36,436 nucleotides of DNA from CAYMAX01 sp964388595 (GTDB taxonomy: Bacteria > Bacteroidota > Bacteroidia > Bacteroidales > UBA932), in the NCBI GenBank assembly GCA_964388595.1, contig CAYMAX010000010.1, forward strand, positions 1-36,436, read 5' to 3'. Position 1 is the stretch's first letter; every line of letters begins with the position of its first letter. Under the pieces are notes generated by a model, which saw nothing but the letters and a program-made list of their open reading frames with translations, made no database searches and was not told the origin of the DNA. Shown here piece after piece: positions 1 through 8,072 of this stretch. The position numbers were made by a program, and so were the translations under genes.

Positions 1-121
1 ATGTGTCAATCCCACTGCTCCAAATGGTTTCCTTTTTGATTCCGATTCACTCTGTAAAGCTATGTATGAAACTATTTCCATCCCGGTGTATGACATTGTA
101 AAGAATAGATATGAGGCTTAA
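1..121 (+). CDS. 3' end of an unidentified protein, partial (kam-cluster gene upstream of the MutS-like ATPase)
   Basis: An open frame runs from base 2 to a TAA at 119-121 and gives about 39 residues ending in PVYDIVKNRYEA. It has no start in the window, so it is the C-terminus of a gene beginning to the left. Its stop overlaps the ATG of the next gene (111) by 11 bases, which suggests translational coupling and membership of the same operon. The fragment is too short to assign by motif. From its position it may be the unknown-function gene (kamB) that I recall lying between kamA and the MutS-like gene in Fusobacterium and Porphyromonas lysine clusters. That is inference from context. Confidence 0.6.
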   Translation, partial: CVNPTAPNGFLFDSDSLCKAMYETISIPVYDIVKNRYEA

Positions 122-1463
122 AGATGTGATAAGTATTCAGTGCGGACTCCGCTATTGCTTCGAGAATCTCCCGTTGCAGTCGAGCTATGCCCGTTCATAT
201 ATGCTTGAAAGCGAGATGCTTATTCACCCTTCAGAGATTGATTCAGTGTATGATGCTCTAAGATGCTATATACCTCTGACTGAACGTCGCTACAATGCTG
301 ACAGAACGATGCTCCAAAACAAGCTCTCCTGTCTCAAGAATATCAGTGGCACCATCAAACGCTTGGAAAATTCCTCTTCTCTGGATGATATCGAGTTGTT
401 TGAGATAAAAAATCTTGTATTGCTGAGTTTGGACATTGATACCATTCTTGGCAAGAGTGGCATGACTATAGCTATCCCGCTACCGCAACTCTCTTGTATT
501 CTGACTGTTCTCGACCCCGATGACAGGAAAGAAGATTCTTTCTATGTCTATGATTCCTATAGTGAAGAGTTGAATAATCTCAGAAAGAAAATACGCCTCA
601 CAGCAGATATTCTGGAAAGACAATCTCTGATGGATAAGACTTTCGAGATAGAGACAACCATAAGAAAACGATTGGGAGATGCTCTCAGACCATATACTGA
701 TGTTATCAAAAAGGTACTCGACACGCTCGTCAATATCGATATTTCTCTCGCCAAGGCTATTTTTATGGTCAAGGAAGGTCTTTCCATTCCTGTCATTTCT
801 GATGATGGAGTCACTACTCACAATGGGATGTTCAATCCCGAAGTCCGTTCTGTGCTCCAAAAACGCTCAAAATCTTTTCAGAATATAGATATATCAATCT
901 CTAACAAGCCAACATTGATTATCGGAGCCAATATGGGTGGGAAAACGGTCGTTTTAAAGACTTTAGCTCTCTGCCAGTATCTATTTCAGTTTGGATTCGG
1001 AATTCCCTCCAAATCTTCTAAAATGGCCTTAAAAGAGGATATTTGTCTTGTAGTGGGAGATTCTCAGAGTTTGGAAGACGGACTATCATCATTTGCAGCC
1101 CAGATGTATGAGATAGACAGTATTATTAAAAATTCTGAACAAAATAATGTATCGATTCTTGCCCTTGTAGATGAACCTGCGCATGGTACAAATCCCATCG
1201 AAGGGACTGCGCTGGTCACTGCCCTCATTAAAGTTCTTCATCGTGACAATGTGACATTGGCAGTGACTACTCATTACAATATCGATACCTCTGAGTGTAT
1301 CAAACTGAAGGTACATGGATTTGATAATGGGCAAATGAATTACGAACTCTCTCCCTCTCCGCACGGAGATGTACCCCATGAAGCGATGGATGTAGCAGGG
1401 AGTTTGGGTATTTCGTCGAAATGGCTCGACGAGGCTAAAACAATATTAAGCAATGCAAAGTAA
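111..1463 (+). CDS. MutS-like ATPase of the lysine aminomutase operon (KamC-like)
   Basis: A 450-residue protein with a MutS-type ATPase domain in its C-terminal 180 residues: Walker A GANMGGKT at 272-279, the GDSQSLEDGLSSFAAQM segment at 316-332 that matches the MutS signature loop, Walker B LALVDEP at 350-356, and the TTH switch histidine at 388. Residues 1-265 look like the helical lever/core region. The N-terminal mismatch-recognition domain of true MutS and the Smr domain of MutS2 are both absent, so a role in mismatch repair is unlikely. The gene sits immediately before kamD and overlaps it by 11 bases. A MutS-like gene is, as I recall, a recurring member of lysine fermentation clusters. 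A role as an ATP-driven assembly or reactivation factor for the aminomutase is my inference, not established. Confidence 0.85.
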   Translation: MRLKDVISIQCGLRYCFENLPLQSSYARSYMLESEMLIHPSEIDSVYDALRCYIPLTERRYNADRTMLQNKLSCLKNISGTIKRLENSSSLDDIELFEIKNLVLLSLDIDTILGKSGMTIAIPLPQLSCILTVLDPDDRKEDSFYVYDSYSEELNNLRKKIRLTADILERQSLMDKTFEIETTIRKRLGDALRPYTDVIKKVLDTLVNIDISLAKAIFMVKEGLSIPVISDDGVTTHNGMFNPEVRSVLQKRSKSFQNIDISISNKPTLIIGANMGGKTVVLKTLALCQYLFQFGFGIPSKSSKMALKEDICLVVGDSQSLEDGLSSFAAQMYEIDSIIKNSEQNNVSILALVDEPAHGTNPIEGTALVTALIKVLHRDNVTLAVTTHYNIDTSECIKLKVHGFDNGQMNYELSPSPHGDVPHEAMDVAGSLGISSKWLDEAKTILSNAK

Positions 1464-3009
1464 GTTAGGTTTAGACAAGAAAAAGGTAGACAAAGCGAGG
1501 GGGCTCGCTTCCCAAATAGCCGGAGATGTACAATCTTTCGTAGAAGGCTATACGACAGTGGCAGTTGAAAGAACTCTATGCCGTTTGATGGGTATTGACG
1601 GAGTCGATAAGAATGAGGTTCCTCTTCCCAACGTGGTAGTAGAAAGCCTCCGTCAGGAAGGGGTACTCAAAGAAGGGGTGCTATACTATTTGGGCAATGC
1701 CATGGTGCACTTGGGCCTTTCTCCGCAGGAAATTGCAGAAAAGATTTCTACTGAACACCTTGATATTTCCAAACTCACTCCATCATCTCAGAAAGAGATT
1801 CAAAGCAAGATTAATGTGGTGATGGAAAGTTCTCTCGATAAGATAAAGAAACGCAGAGAGAGGAGAGAGCACTATCTCGATACAATAGGAGAGGGCAACA
1901 AACCTTATCTCTATGTAATCGTGGCCACAGGTAATATTTACGAAGATGTCGTCCAGGCAGAAGCAGCAGCCCGTCAGGGGGCAGATATCATAGCTGTTAT
2001 CCGTACCACAGGACAGTCTTTGCTTGATTATGTCCCATACGGAGCTACCACAGAGGGTTTCGGTGGCACATATGCTACTCAGGAGAACTTCCGGATTATG
2101 CGTTCGGCCCTTGACAAAGTGGGAGAGGAAGTGGGTAGATACATCCGTTTATGTAATTATTGCTCGGGTCTTTGTATGCCTGAAATTGCTATTATGGGTG
2201 CATTTGAAGGTCTTGATGTGATGCTCAACGATGCTCTTTATGGTATCCTCTTCAGGGATATCAATATGCAACGCACTCTCATCGACCAGTATTTCAGCAG
2301 GGTAATCAATGGCTTCGCCGGAGTCATCATCAACACTGGTGAAGATAACTATCTTACCACTGCAGATGCAGTAGAAGCTGCTCACACTGTATTGGCTTCA
2401 GACCTGATAAATGAGCAACTTGCCCTCCTGGCAGGCCTTCCTGAAGAACAAATGGGACTTGGACATGCATTTGAGATGGATCCATCTCTTGAAAATGGTT
2501 TCCTGCTCGAATTGGCACAGGCAGAGATGACAAGAGAGATATTTCCAAGTGCCACTCTGAAATATATGCCTCCCACAAAGTATATGACTGGCAATATTTT
2601 CAGAGGTCATATCCAAGATGCGCTGTTCAATATCATAGGCATATGGACTCATCAAGGGATACAGTTGCTCGGAATGCCCACTGAGGCTATTCATACTCCA
2701 TTCATGTCAGACCGTTTTCTTTCAATAGAAAATGCCAAATATATATTCAACAACATGAAGAACATAGGGGATGAGATAGAATTCAAAGAGGGTGGAATCA
2801 TTCGCAACAGGGCTGCTGAAGTGCTTGACAAGGCCATCGGGCTCTTAAACGTGCTTCATGAGGAAGGTCTCTTCCAGGCATTGGAAAAAGGATATTTTGC
2901 AGATGTCAAACGTCCCCGCAACGGAGGAAAGGGATTGGATGGCGTGTGTGCTAAAGGAAAGAATTACATGAATCCATTTATCGCTAAAATGAAAGGAGGA
3001 AACAAATAA
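1453..3009 (+). CDS. kamD: lysine 5,6-aminomutase alpha subunit
   Basis: At 518 residues it matches the roughly 516-residue KamD family over its whole length. The N-terminus has the family pattern (SKLGLDKKKVDKA, then TTVAVERTLCRLMGIDGVD, then EVPLPN). KamD is the large subunit that carries the TIM barrel. With KamE it moves the terminal amino group of beta-lysine from carbon 6 to carbon 5, giving 3,5-diaminohexanoate, using adenosylcobalamin and PLP. The chosen ATG lies inside the end of the MutS-like gene. The stop overlaps the kamE start by one base (TAATG), so the two subunits are translationally coupled as expected for a stoichiometric complex. The protein is cytoplasmic. Nothing is missing or truncated. 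Confidence 0.96.
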   Translation: MQSKLGLDKKKVDKARGLASQIAGDVQSFVEGYTTVAVERTLCRLMGIDGVDKNEVPLPNVVVESLRQEGVLKEGVLYYLGNAMVHLGLSPQEIAEKISTEHLDISKLTPSSQKEIQSKINVVMESSLDKIKKRRERREHYLDTIGEGNKPYLYVIVATGNIYEDVVQAEAAARQGADIIAVIRTTGQSLLDYVPYGATTEGFGGTYATQENFRIMRSALDKVGEEVGRYIRLCNYCSGLCMPEIAIMGAFEGLDVMLNDALYGILFRDINMQRTLIDQYFSRVINGFAGVIINTGEDNYLTTADAVEAAHTVLASDLINEQLALLAGLPEEQMGLGHAFEMDPSLENGFLLELAQAEMTREIFPSATLKYMPPTKYMTGNIFRGHIQDALFNIIGIWTHQGIQLLGMPTEAIHTPFMSDRFLSIENAKYIFNNMKNIGDEIEFKEGGIIRNRAAEVLDKAIGLLNVLHEEGLFQALEKGYFADVKRPRNGGKGLDGVCAKGKNYMNPFIAKMKGGNK

Positions 3010-3797
3010 TGAGTGGCGGTCTATATTCTATGCAGGCCAAAGATTTTGATAAGACTCTTGACCTGACCAAAGTTAAGCCCTACGGCGACACAATGAATGA
3101 CGGAAAAGTACAGTTAAGCTTTACTCTTCCTGTCCCTGAAGGGCCTGAGGCTGTAGAAGCAGCCAAGCAATTTATCAAAAAAATGGGGTTGGACAACCCT
3201 CTTGTAGTTTTTATGCAAGAACTTACACCGGGATTCACTTTCTTCAATTGTTATGGTAGTGCTACTCAGACTGTTGATTTTTCCTCAATATATGTTCCAA
3301 AAGTTGAAAGTACCGTGATGGAGATGCCTGCCACCGACTCTTACATCAAGGAACATATCGGACGAAAACTCGTGGTTATAGGTGCGAGCACCGGTACTGA
3401 TGCTCATACAGTGGGTATTGATGCCATAATGAACATGAAAGGCTATGCAGGCCATTATGGTCTGGAAAGATATGAGATGTTTGAGGCCTACAATCTCGGC
3501 AGTCAGATTCTCAATGAAGATTTTATAGCCAAAGCTGTGGAATTGCATGCTGATGCCCTGTTGGTCTCTCAGACAGTCACACAAAAAGATATTCATATCA
3601 AAAATCTCACTCAGTTGGTGGAACTTCTCGAAGCTGAAGGGTTGAGAGATAAGGTGATTCTTGCCTGTGGAGGACCGCGCATTTCTCACGAACTTGCCAA
3701 GGAGCTCGGCTATGATGCAGGATTCGGAATGGGTACCTATGCAGATGATGTAGCTTCATTCATAGCCCAGGAATATGTAAGACGACACAACAAATAA
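3009..3797 (+). CDS. kamE: lysine 5,6-aminomutase beta subunit (cobalamin- and PLP-binding)
   Basis: A 262-residue protein with the B12 base-off motif DxHxxG as DAHTVG. The cobalt-ligating histidine is residue 133, and NMKG places a lysine at 144. In the studied Clostridium sticklandii enzyme, His133 ligates cobalt and Lys144 holds PLP as an internal aldimine, and both fall at identical positions here. The Rossmann-type cobalamin domain follows (LLVSQTVTQ, LACGGPR). The N-terminal 90 residues form the dimerisation part. It works with KamD in step two of lysine fermentation. It starts on the last base of the kamD stop codon and is followed by an 18-base AT-rich gap before the CoA-transferase gene. 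Confidence 0.96.
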   Translation: MSGGLYSMQAKDFDKTLDLTKVKPYGDTMNDGKVQLSFTLPVPEGPEAVEAAKQFIKKMGLDNPLVVFMQELTPGFTFFNCYGSATQTVDFSSIYVPKVESTVMEMPATDSYIKEHIGRKLVVIGASTGTDAHTVGIDAIMNMKGYAGHYGLERYEMFEAYNLGSQILNEDFIAKAVELHADALLVSQTVTQKDIHIKNLTQLVELLEAEGLRDKVILACGGPRISHELAKELGYDAGFGMGTYADDVASFIAQEYVRRHNK

Positions 3798-3815
3798 TTA
3801 ATTAAATACAATACA

Positions 3816-4472
3816 ATGGAAAAAAATGAAATCAGAGAGGTAATTGCTCGAAGAGCAGCACTCGAATTGAAAGATGGTGATGTCGCAAATCTCGGCATCG
3901 GACTTCCAACAATGATTCCCAACTACCTTCCAAAAGGGGTAGAGGTAATACTTCAGACGGAGAATGGATTGGTAGGGATGGGACCTACACCACTACCCGG
4001 TACAGAAGACCCTGATATGACAAATTCAGGTGGTGGCTTCATCTCAGCTATGCCTGGTGCTTATGCCTGCAGTTCTCTTGCCTCCTTTGAAATTATTCGT
4101 GGCGGGCATGTTGACGTAACATTTCTCGGAGCTCTCGAAGTGGACGAAAAAGGTGACCTTGCCAACTGGATTATCCCCGGTAAAATGACTCCAGGTATGG
4201 GTGGGGCAATGGATTTACTCGTAGGTGCCAAGAAGGTAATTCTGACTATGGAACATACATCCAAGGGTAATCCCAAGATTTTGAAGAAATGCAGACTCCC
4301 CCTTACTGCACCCGGACAGGTCAATATGATTATCACCGAAATGGGTGTGATGGAAATCACCCCTAAAGGTATCGTTCTTAAGGAAATTCATCCTGAATTT
4401 ACTGTGGAGCAGGTACAGGCAGCGACAGAAGCTACCCTTATTATCTCCCCTGACCTCAAAAAAATGTGTTAG
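3816..4472 (+). CDS. atoA: 3-oxoacid/butyrate-acetoacetate CoA-transferase beta subunit
   Basis: At 218 residues it has the usual length for the beta subunit of two-subunit CoA transferases (AtoA/ScoB). The active-site motif QTENGLVGMG puts the catalytic glutamate, which forms the glutamyl-CoA thioester, at residue 49. GGGFIS and the LGALEVDEKGDLANW stretch are also typical. In lysine fermentation this enzyme moves CoA from butyryl-CoA to acetoacetate and so releases butyrate. The alpha subunit is not adjacent and is not in the window, although the two are usually encoded side by side. It must lie upstream or elsewhere if the enzyme is functional. Substrate choice (acetoacetate, acetate, succinate or other) cannot be read from the sequence. 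Confidence 0.9.
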   Translation: MEKNEIREVIARRAALELKDGDVANLGIGLPTMIPNYLPKGVEVILQTENGLVGMGPTPLPGTEDPDMTNSGGGFISAMPGAYACSSLASFEIIRGGHVDVTFLGALEVDEKGDLANWIIPGKMTPGMGGAMDLLVGAKKVILTMEHTSKGNPKILKKCRLPLTAPGQVNMIITEMGVMEITPKGIVLKEIHPEFTVEQVQAATEATLIISPDLKKMC

Positions 4473-4477
4473 TTGAG

Positions 4478-5257
4478 ATGGGGTACGACTATTTGCTGAT
4501 AGACAATCCTTCTCCCGGTGTAGAGAGGATGACGATTTCTTCTCCGAAATCGCTAAATGCCCTCAATTCTGCCATTCTCAAGGAGATTGATAGGTATATA
4601 GGCTCTATCGACTCCTCTACGAGGGTTCTTATTATCACAGGAGATGGCCCCAAATCATTTGTGGCAGGAGCCGACATCTCAGAGATGAAGAATCTTGACG
4701 ATGAAGGAGCCTTGCAATTTGCAAGACTCGGAGCAGGAGTTTTCAGAAAAATCGAAACTCTCCAGATGCCTGTCATTGCAGCAGTCAATGGATTTGCATT
4801 GGGCGGTGGTTGTGAACTTGCTATGAGTTGTGACATCCGCATTGCTTCAGAAAATGCTCTGTTTGGGCAACCTGAGGTCAAATTGGGCATCATCCCCGGT
4901 TTTTCCGGTACCTACAGGCTCAGTAAACTTGCAGGGCAGGGAATGGCCAAAGAATTGATATTTTCCGGAAGGAATATTAAGGCTGAAGAGGCTTTGAGAA
5001 TAGGTTTGGTCAACAGAGTGGTCACACCGGAGGAATTGATGCCGGCTGTTCTTAAACTCGCCGAGATGATAGTAGCCAATGCCCCACTGGCAGTCGGGTA
5101 TGCCAAGCAATGTATCAATGAACTCTATGACCTCAAAAGTGAAGAATCCATCGCTTTGGAAAACGATTATTTCAGCAGATGTTTCTCTACATCCGACCAA
5201 AAAGAAGGTATGACTGCTTTCCTGGAAAAACGCAAAGCATCATTTAATAACGAATAA
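4478..5257 (+). CDS. crt: crotonase (3-hydroxybutyryl-CoA dehydratase / enoyl-CoA hydratase)
   Basis: With the ATG at 4478 the protein is 259 residues. A GTG at 4466 would add four residues and overlap the previous gene, and I prefer the ATG because MGYDYLLIDN aligns with the normal family start. Both oxyanion-hole segments are present (AGADISEM at 63-70 and FALGGG at 106-111). So are the two catalytic glutamates of true hydratases, E113 in GGGCELAMSCD and E133 in GQPEVKLG. It interconverts 3-hydroxybutyryl-CoA and crotonyl-CoA. Next to hbd, bcd and etfBA it links acetoacetyl-CoA to butyryl-CoA. It is not the 3-aminobutyryl-CoA ammonia-lyase of lysine fermentation, which belongs to a different, shorter family. 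Confidence 0.9.
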   Translation: MGYDYLLIDNPSPGVERMTISSPKSLNALNSAILKEIDRYIGSIDSSTRVLIITGDGPKSFVAGADISEMKNLDDEGALQFARLGAGVFRKIETLQMPVIAAVNGFALGGGCELAMSCDIRIASENALFGQPEVKLGIIPGFSGTYRLSKLAGQGMAKELIFSGRNIKAEEALRIGLVNRVVTPEELMPAVLKLAEMIVANAPLAVGYAKQCINELYDLKSEESIALENDYFSRCFSTSDQKEGMTAFLEKRKASFNNE

Positions 5258-5277
5258 CAAATTTAAAAATATCTATT

Positions 5278-6117
5278 ATGAAAGTATGTGTTATAGGAAC
5301 CGGTACAATGGGCGCAGGAATCGTCCAGGCATTTGCTCAGGCAAATGTTACGGTATTAATGAAAAGTAGAAATCAGGCAAGTATCGACAAAGCTATTGCC
5401 AAGATTAGTAAATCTCTTTCCAAATTGGTGGAAAAAGAGAAAATCACAAAAGAATACATGGATGACACATTAGCCAACATCCATACTACCACAGAGTATG
5501 CAGACCTTGCCGACGCAGATTTAATCATAGAAGCAGCTGTAGAGGCTATGGATTTGAAGAAAGAACTCTTCCAATCACTTGATAAGCTTTGTAAGCCCGA
5601 GACCATATTTGCTTCCAATACTTCTTCTCTTTCCATCACAGAGATAGCCGCTTGCGTATCGAGACCCGACAAATTTATCGGGATGCACTTTTTTAACCCT
5701 GCTCCTGTAATGAAACTCGTTGAGCTCATCAAAGGTCAGAGAACATCTGAAGATGTATACAATAAGATATTCACTCTTGCTCAGTCTATAGGCAAAACAC
5801 CTGTCATGATCAATGAAGCCCCTGGTTTCGTAGTCAATCGTATTCTCATACCGATGGTCAATGAAGCAGTAGGGATTCTTGCTGACGGAGTCGCTTCTAA
5901 GGAGGATATCGACAATGCGATGAAACTAGGTGCCAATCATCCCATGGGACCACTTGCCCTTGGCGATTTGATAGGACTTGATGTCTGCCTTGCCATTATG
6001 GAAGTGCTTCACAGTGAGTTTGGAGACGATAAATACAGACCTCATCCTCTTCTTAAGAAGATGGTAAGGGCCAATTTGCTCGGCAGAAAGACCGGAGAGG
6101 GATTTTACAAATACTAA
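5278..6117 (+). CDS. hbd: 3-hydroxybutyryl-CoA dehydrogenase
   Basis: A 279-residue protein of normal family length. The N-terminal NAD(P)-binding motif is GTGTMGAG at 7-14. Catalytic residues of the 3-hydroxyacyl-CoA dehydrogenase family are visible: Ser116 in SNTSSLSI, His137 in GMHFFNPAPVMKLVE, and Glu149 twelve residues later, the same spacing as Ser137/His158/Glu170 in the human enzyme. The C-terminal half (EAPGFVVNRIL, then NHPMGPLALGDLIGLD) is the dimerisation domain. It reduces acetoacetyl-CoA to 3-hydroxybutyryl-CoA, or runs in reverse to oxidise it. It lies between crt and bcd on the same strand with 20-base and 10-base gaps, so it is co-transcribed with them. Confidence 0.95.
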   Translation: MKVCVIGTGTMGAGIVQAFAQANVTVLMKSRNQASIDKAIAKISKSLSKLVEKEKITKEYMDDTLANIHTTTEYADLADADLIIEAAVEAMDLKKELFQSLDKLCKPETIFASNTSSLSITEIAACVSRPDKFIGMHFFNPAPVMKLVELIKGQRTSEDVYNKIFTLAQSIGKTPVMINEAPGFVVNRILIPMVNEAVGILADGVASKEDIDNAMKLGANHPMGPLALGDLIGLDVCLAIMEVLHSEFGDDKYRPHPLLKKMVRANLLGRKTGEGFYKY

Positions 6118-6127
6118 TATTTACACT

Positions 6128-7270
6128 ATGGATTTCAATTTAACACCAACCCAAACCCTTTTCAGGCAGATGATAAGAGAATTTGCCGAAAAAGAGGTGA
6201 AACCACTTGCCGCCGAGATAGACGAGCAAGAGCGTTTTCCGCAGGAGACAGTAGATAAAATGGCTCCTCTCGGGCTGTTCGGCATTCCTCTTCCCGTGGA
6301 GTACGGAGGAGCAGGAGGGGATCATATAATGTACACTATCGCAGTGGAAGAATTATCCAAATGCTGCGCCACAACAGGAGTATTGCTATCTGCACACACT
6401 TCTCTCTGTCTGGCACCCATTTTTGAAAACGGGACAGAGGAGCAGAAGAAAAAATACCTTCCCAAACTTGCCTCCGGAGAGTGGCTCGGAGCATTCGGAC
6501 TGACAGAACCCAATGCAGGTACAGATGCTTCAGCACAGCAAACAACAGCAGTTCTCGAAGGTGACCAGTGGGTTCTCAACGGCAATAAGATATTTATTAC
6601 CAATGCAGGACATGCTCACGTATATATTGTAATTGCCATGACAGATAAATCTCTCGGTACCAAAGGTATCTCTGCTTTTATTGTAGAAGAGGGCACCAAA
6701 GGCTTTGAAATAGGCAAGAAAGAACTTAAATTGGGGATAAGAGGTTCTGCCACTGCCGAGCTGATTTTCTCTAATTGCAGGATTCCCAAGGATAATCTTC
6801 TGGGCAAAGTGGGAGGAGGTTTCGGTATAGCGATGAAAACTTTGGATGGAGGACGCATCGGTATTGCTGCTCAAGCTCTTGGTATAGCACAAGGGGCTAT
6901 GGATGAAACAGTCAAATATACCAAAGAACGTAAGCAATTCGGTAAATCCATTTCTCAATTTCAGAACACTCAATTTCAATTGGCCGACCTTCAGACACGC
7001 ATTGAAGCTTCCAGACTTCTGGTACGTTCAGCAGCTTTCAAAAAGGACAGGGGAGTACCATATTCTGCCGATGCAGCCATGGCCAAACTCTTTGCTGCTG
7101 AGACAGCAATGGAAATGACCACCAAAGCAGTTCAATTTCACGGAGGATATGGCTATACGAGAGAATATCCTGTAGAGCGTATGATGCGCGATGCCAAGAT
7201 TACCGAGATTTATGAAGGCACTTCAGAAGTACAACGTATGGTGATAGCTGCCGGTTTATTTAAAAAATAG
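6128..7270 (+). CDS. bcd: short-chain acyl-CoA dehydrogenase (butyryl-CoA dehydrogenase)
   Basis: A 380-residue flavoprotein with all acyl-CoA dehydrogenase landmarks: the FAD/substrate motif FGLTEPNAGTD, the second signature QFHGGYGYTREYPVERMMRD, and the catalytic base glutamate at 363 in ITEIYEGTSE, the position used by short- and medium-chain members. It reduces crotonyl-CoA to butyryl-CoA with electrons delivered through EtfBA, which follow directly (4-base gap). In anaerobes such Bcd/Etf complexes often bifurcate electrons from NADH to crotonyl-CoA and ferredoxin. The neighbours crt, hbd and kamDE make butyryl-CoA the most likely substrate, although branched short-chain acyl-CoAs cannot be excluded. 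Confidence 0.93.
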   Translation: MDFNLTPTQTLFRQMIREFAEKEVKPLAAEIDEQERFPQETVDKMAPLGLFGIPLPVEYGGAGGDHIMYTIAVEELSKCCATTGVLLSAHTSLCLAPIFENGTEEQKKKYLPKLASGEWLGAFGLTEPNAGTDASAQQTTAVLEGDQWVLNGNKIFITNAGHAHVYIVIAMTDKSLGTKGISAFIVEEGTKGFEIGKKELKLGIRGSATAELIFSNCRIPKDNLLGKVGGGFGIAMKTLDGGRIGIAAQALGIAQGAMDETVKYTKERKQFGKSISQFQNTQFQLADLQTRIEASRLLVRSAAFKKDRGVPYSADAAMAKLFAAETAMEMTTKAVQFHGGYGYTREYPVERMMRDAKITEIYEGTSEVQRMVIAAGLFKK

Positions 7271-7274
7271 AAGT

Positions 7275-8060
7275 ATGAAAATAGTAGTTTGTATTAAACA
7301 GGTACCCGATACCACTGAGATTAAAATCAACCCTGTTACCGGCACGCTGATCAGGGAAGGAGTCCCCAGCATTATGAATCCCGATGATAAAGGTGGACTT
7401 GAGATGGCATTAAGGCTTAAGGACCTTTTCGGAGCCCACATCACCGTGATTACCATGGGACCTCCTCAAGCAGACGCCATTCTTCGTGAAGCATTTGCAA
7501 TGGGTGCAGATAGGGCCATCCTTCTCACCGACAGAAAATTTGCAGGTGCAGACACTCTTGCTACCTCTTATGCCTTGGCCGGAGCACTTAAAACTCTTAA
7601 ATGGGACCTTGTCATCACAGGACGGCAGGCCATAGATGGAGATACTGCTCAAGTAGGTCCTGAGATGGCTGAACATCTCGATATCCCGCAGATTTCTTAT
7701 GTTCAGGATATCCACTATACCAAAGGCAAAAAGACATTGAAAGTCAAAAAAGAGACAGAAGAAGGTTATCAGATGTTGGAAGTCGATATGCCTTGCCTTC
7801 TCACAGTGCTTTCTACTGCCAATAAGGCTCGTTATATGAGCGTTGGCGGAATAGTAGAATCTTATAAAAAGAAAGTCGAGATATGGGGTGCAGATAAGAT
7901 AGAAGTAGATGAAGCCCGTCTTGGTCTCAAAGGTTCTCCCACTAAAGTGCTCAAAGCATTTGCCAAAGGGCTTAAACAGGCCGGAGAAGTCTATGAAGTA
8001 GATTCAGAAGAGGCTGTGGGCATCATTATTTCCAAATTAAAAGAGAAATTCATCATTTAA
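7275..8060 (+). CDS. etfB: electron transfer flavoprotein beta subunit (bifurcating-type motif)
   Basis: A 261-residue EtfB starting MKIVVCIKQVPDT, the standard N-terminus. The nucleotide-binding loop reads GRQAIDGDTAQVGPEMAEHL, about residues 117-136. The DGDTAQVGP form is what I know from anaerobic, bifurcating Etf proteins that bind a second FAD, whereas non-bifurcating mitochondrial-type EtfB has a DDDxNQTG-like form and binds AMP. The recognition loop with the conserved LPCLLTV-like segment is present as MPCLLTVL. It shuttles electrons to the neighbouring butyryl-CoA dehydrogenase and forms a heterodimer with EtfA, encoded 12 bases downstream. Bifurcation is inferred from motif and context only. 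Confidence 0.95.
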   Translation: MKIVVCIKQVPDTTEIKINPVTGTLIREGVPSIMNPDDKGGLEMALRLKDLFGAHITVITMGPPQADAILREAFAMGADRAILLTDRKFAGADTLATSYALAGALKTLKWDLVITGRQAIDGDTAQVGPEMAEHLDIPQISYVQDIHYTKGKKTLKVKKETEEGYQMLEVDMPCLLTVLSTANKARYMSVGGIVESYKKKVEIWGADKIEVDEARLGLKGSPTKVLKAFAKGLKQAGEVYEVDSEEAVGIIISKLKEKFII

Positions 8061-8072
8061 CACCTTAAGATT

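Noticed and set aside
3285..3689. Long antisense open frame opposite kamE
   Set aside because: It has no recognisable protein pattern and mirrors the codon structure of a clearly real gene. Similar antisense frames lie opposite most genes here.
4466..4477. GTG at 4466 as start of crotonase
   Set aside because: The ATG at 4478 gives the expected family N-terminus and avoids overlap with the CoA-transferase stop.
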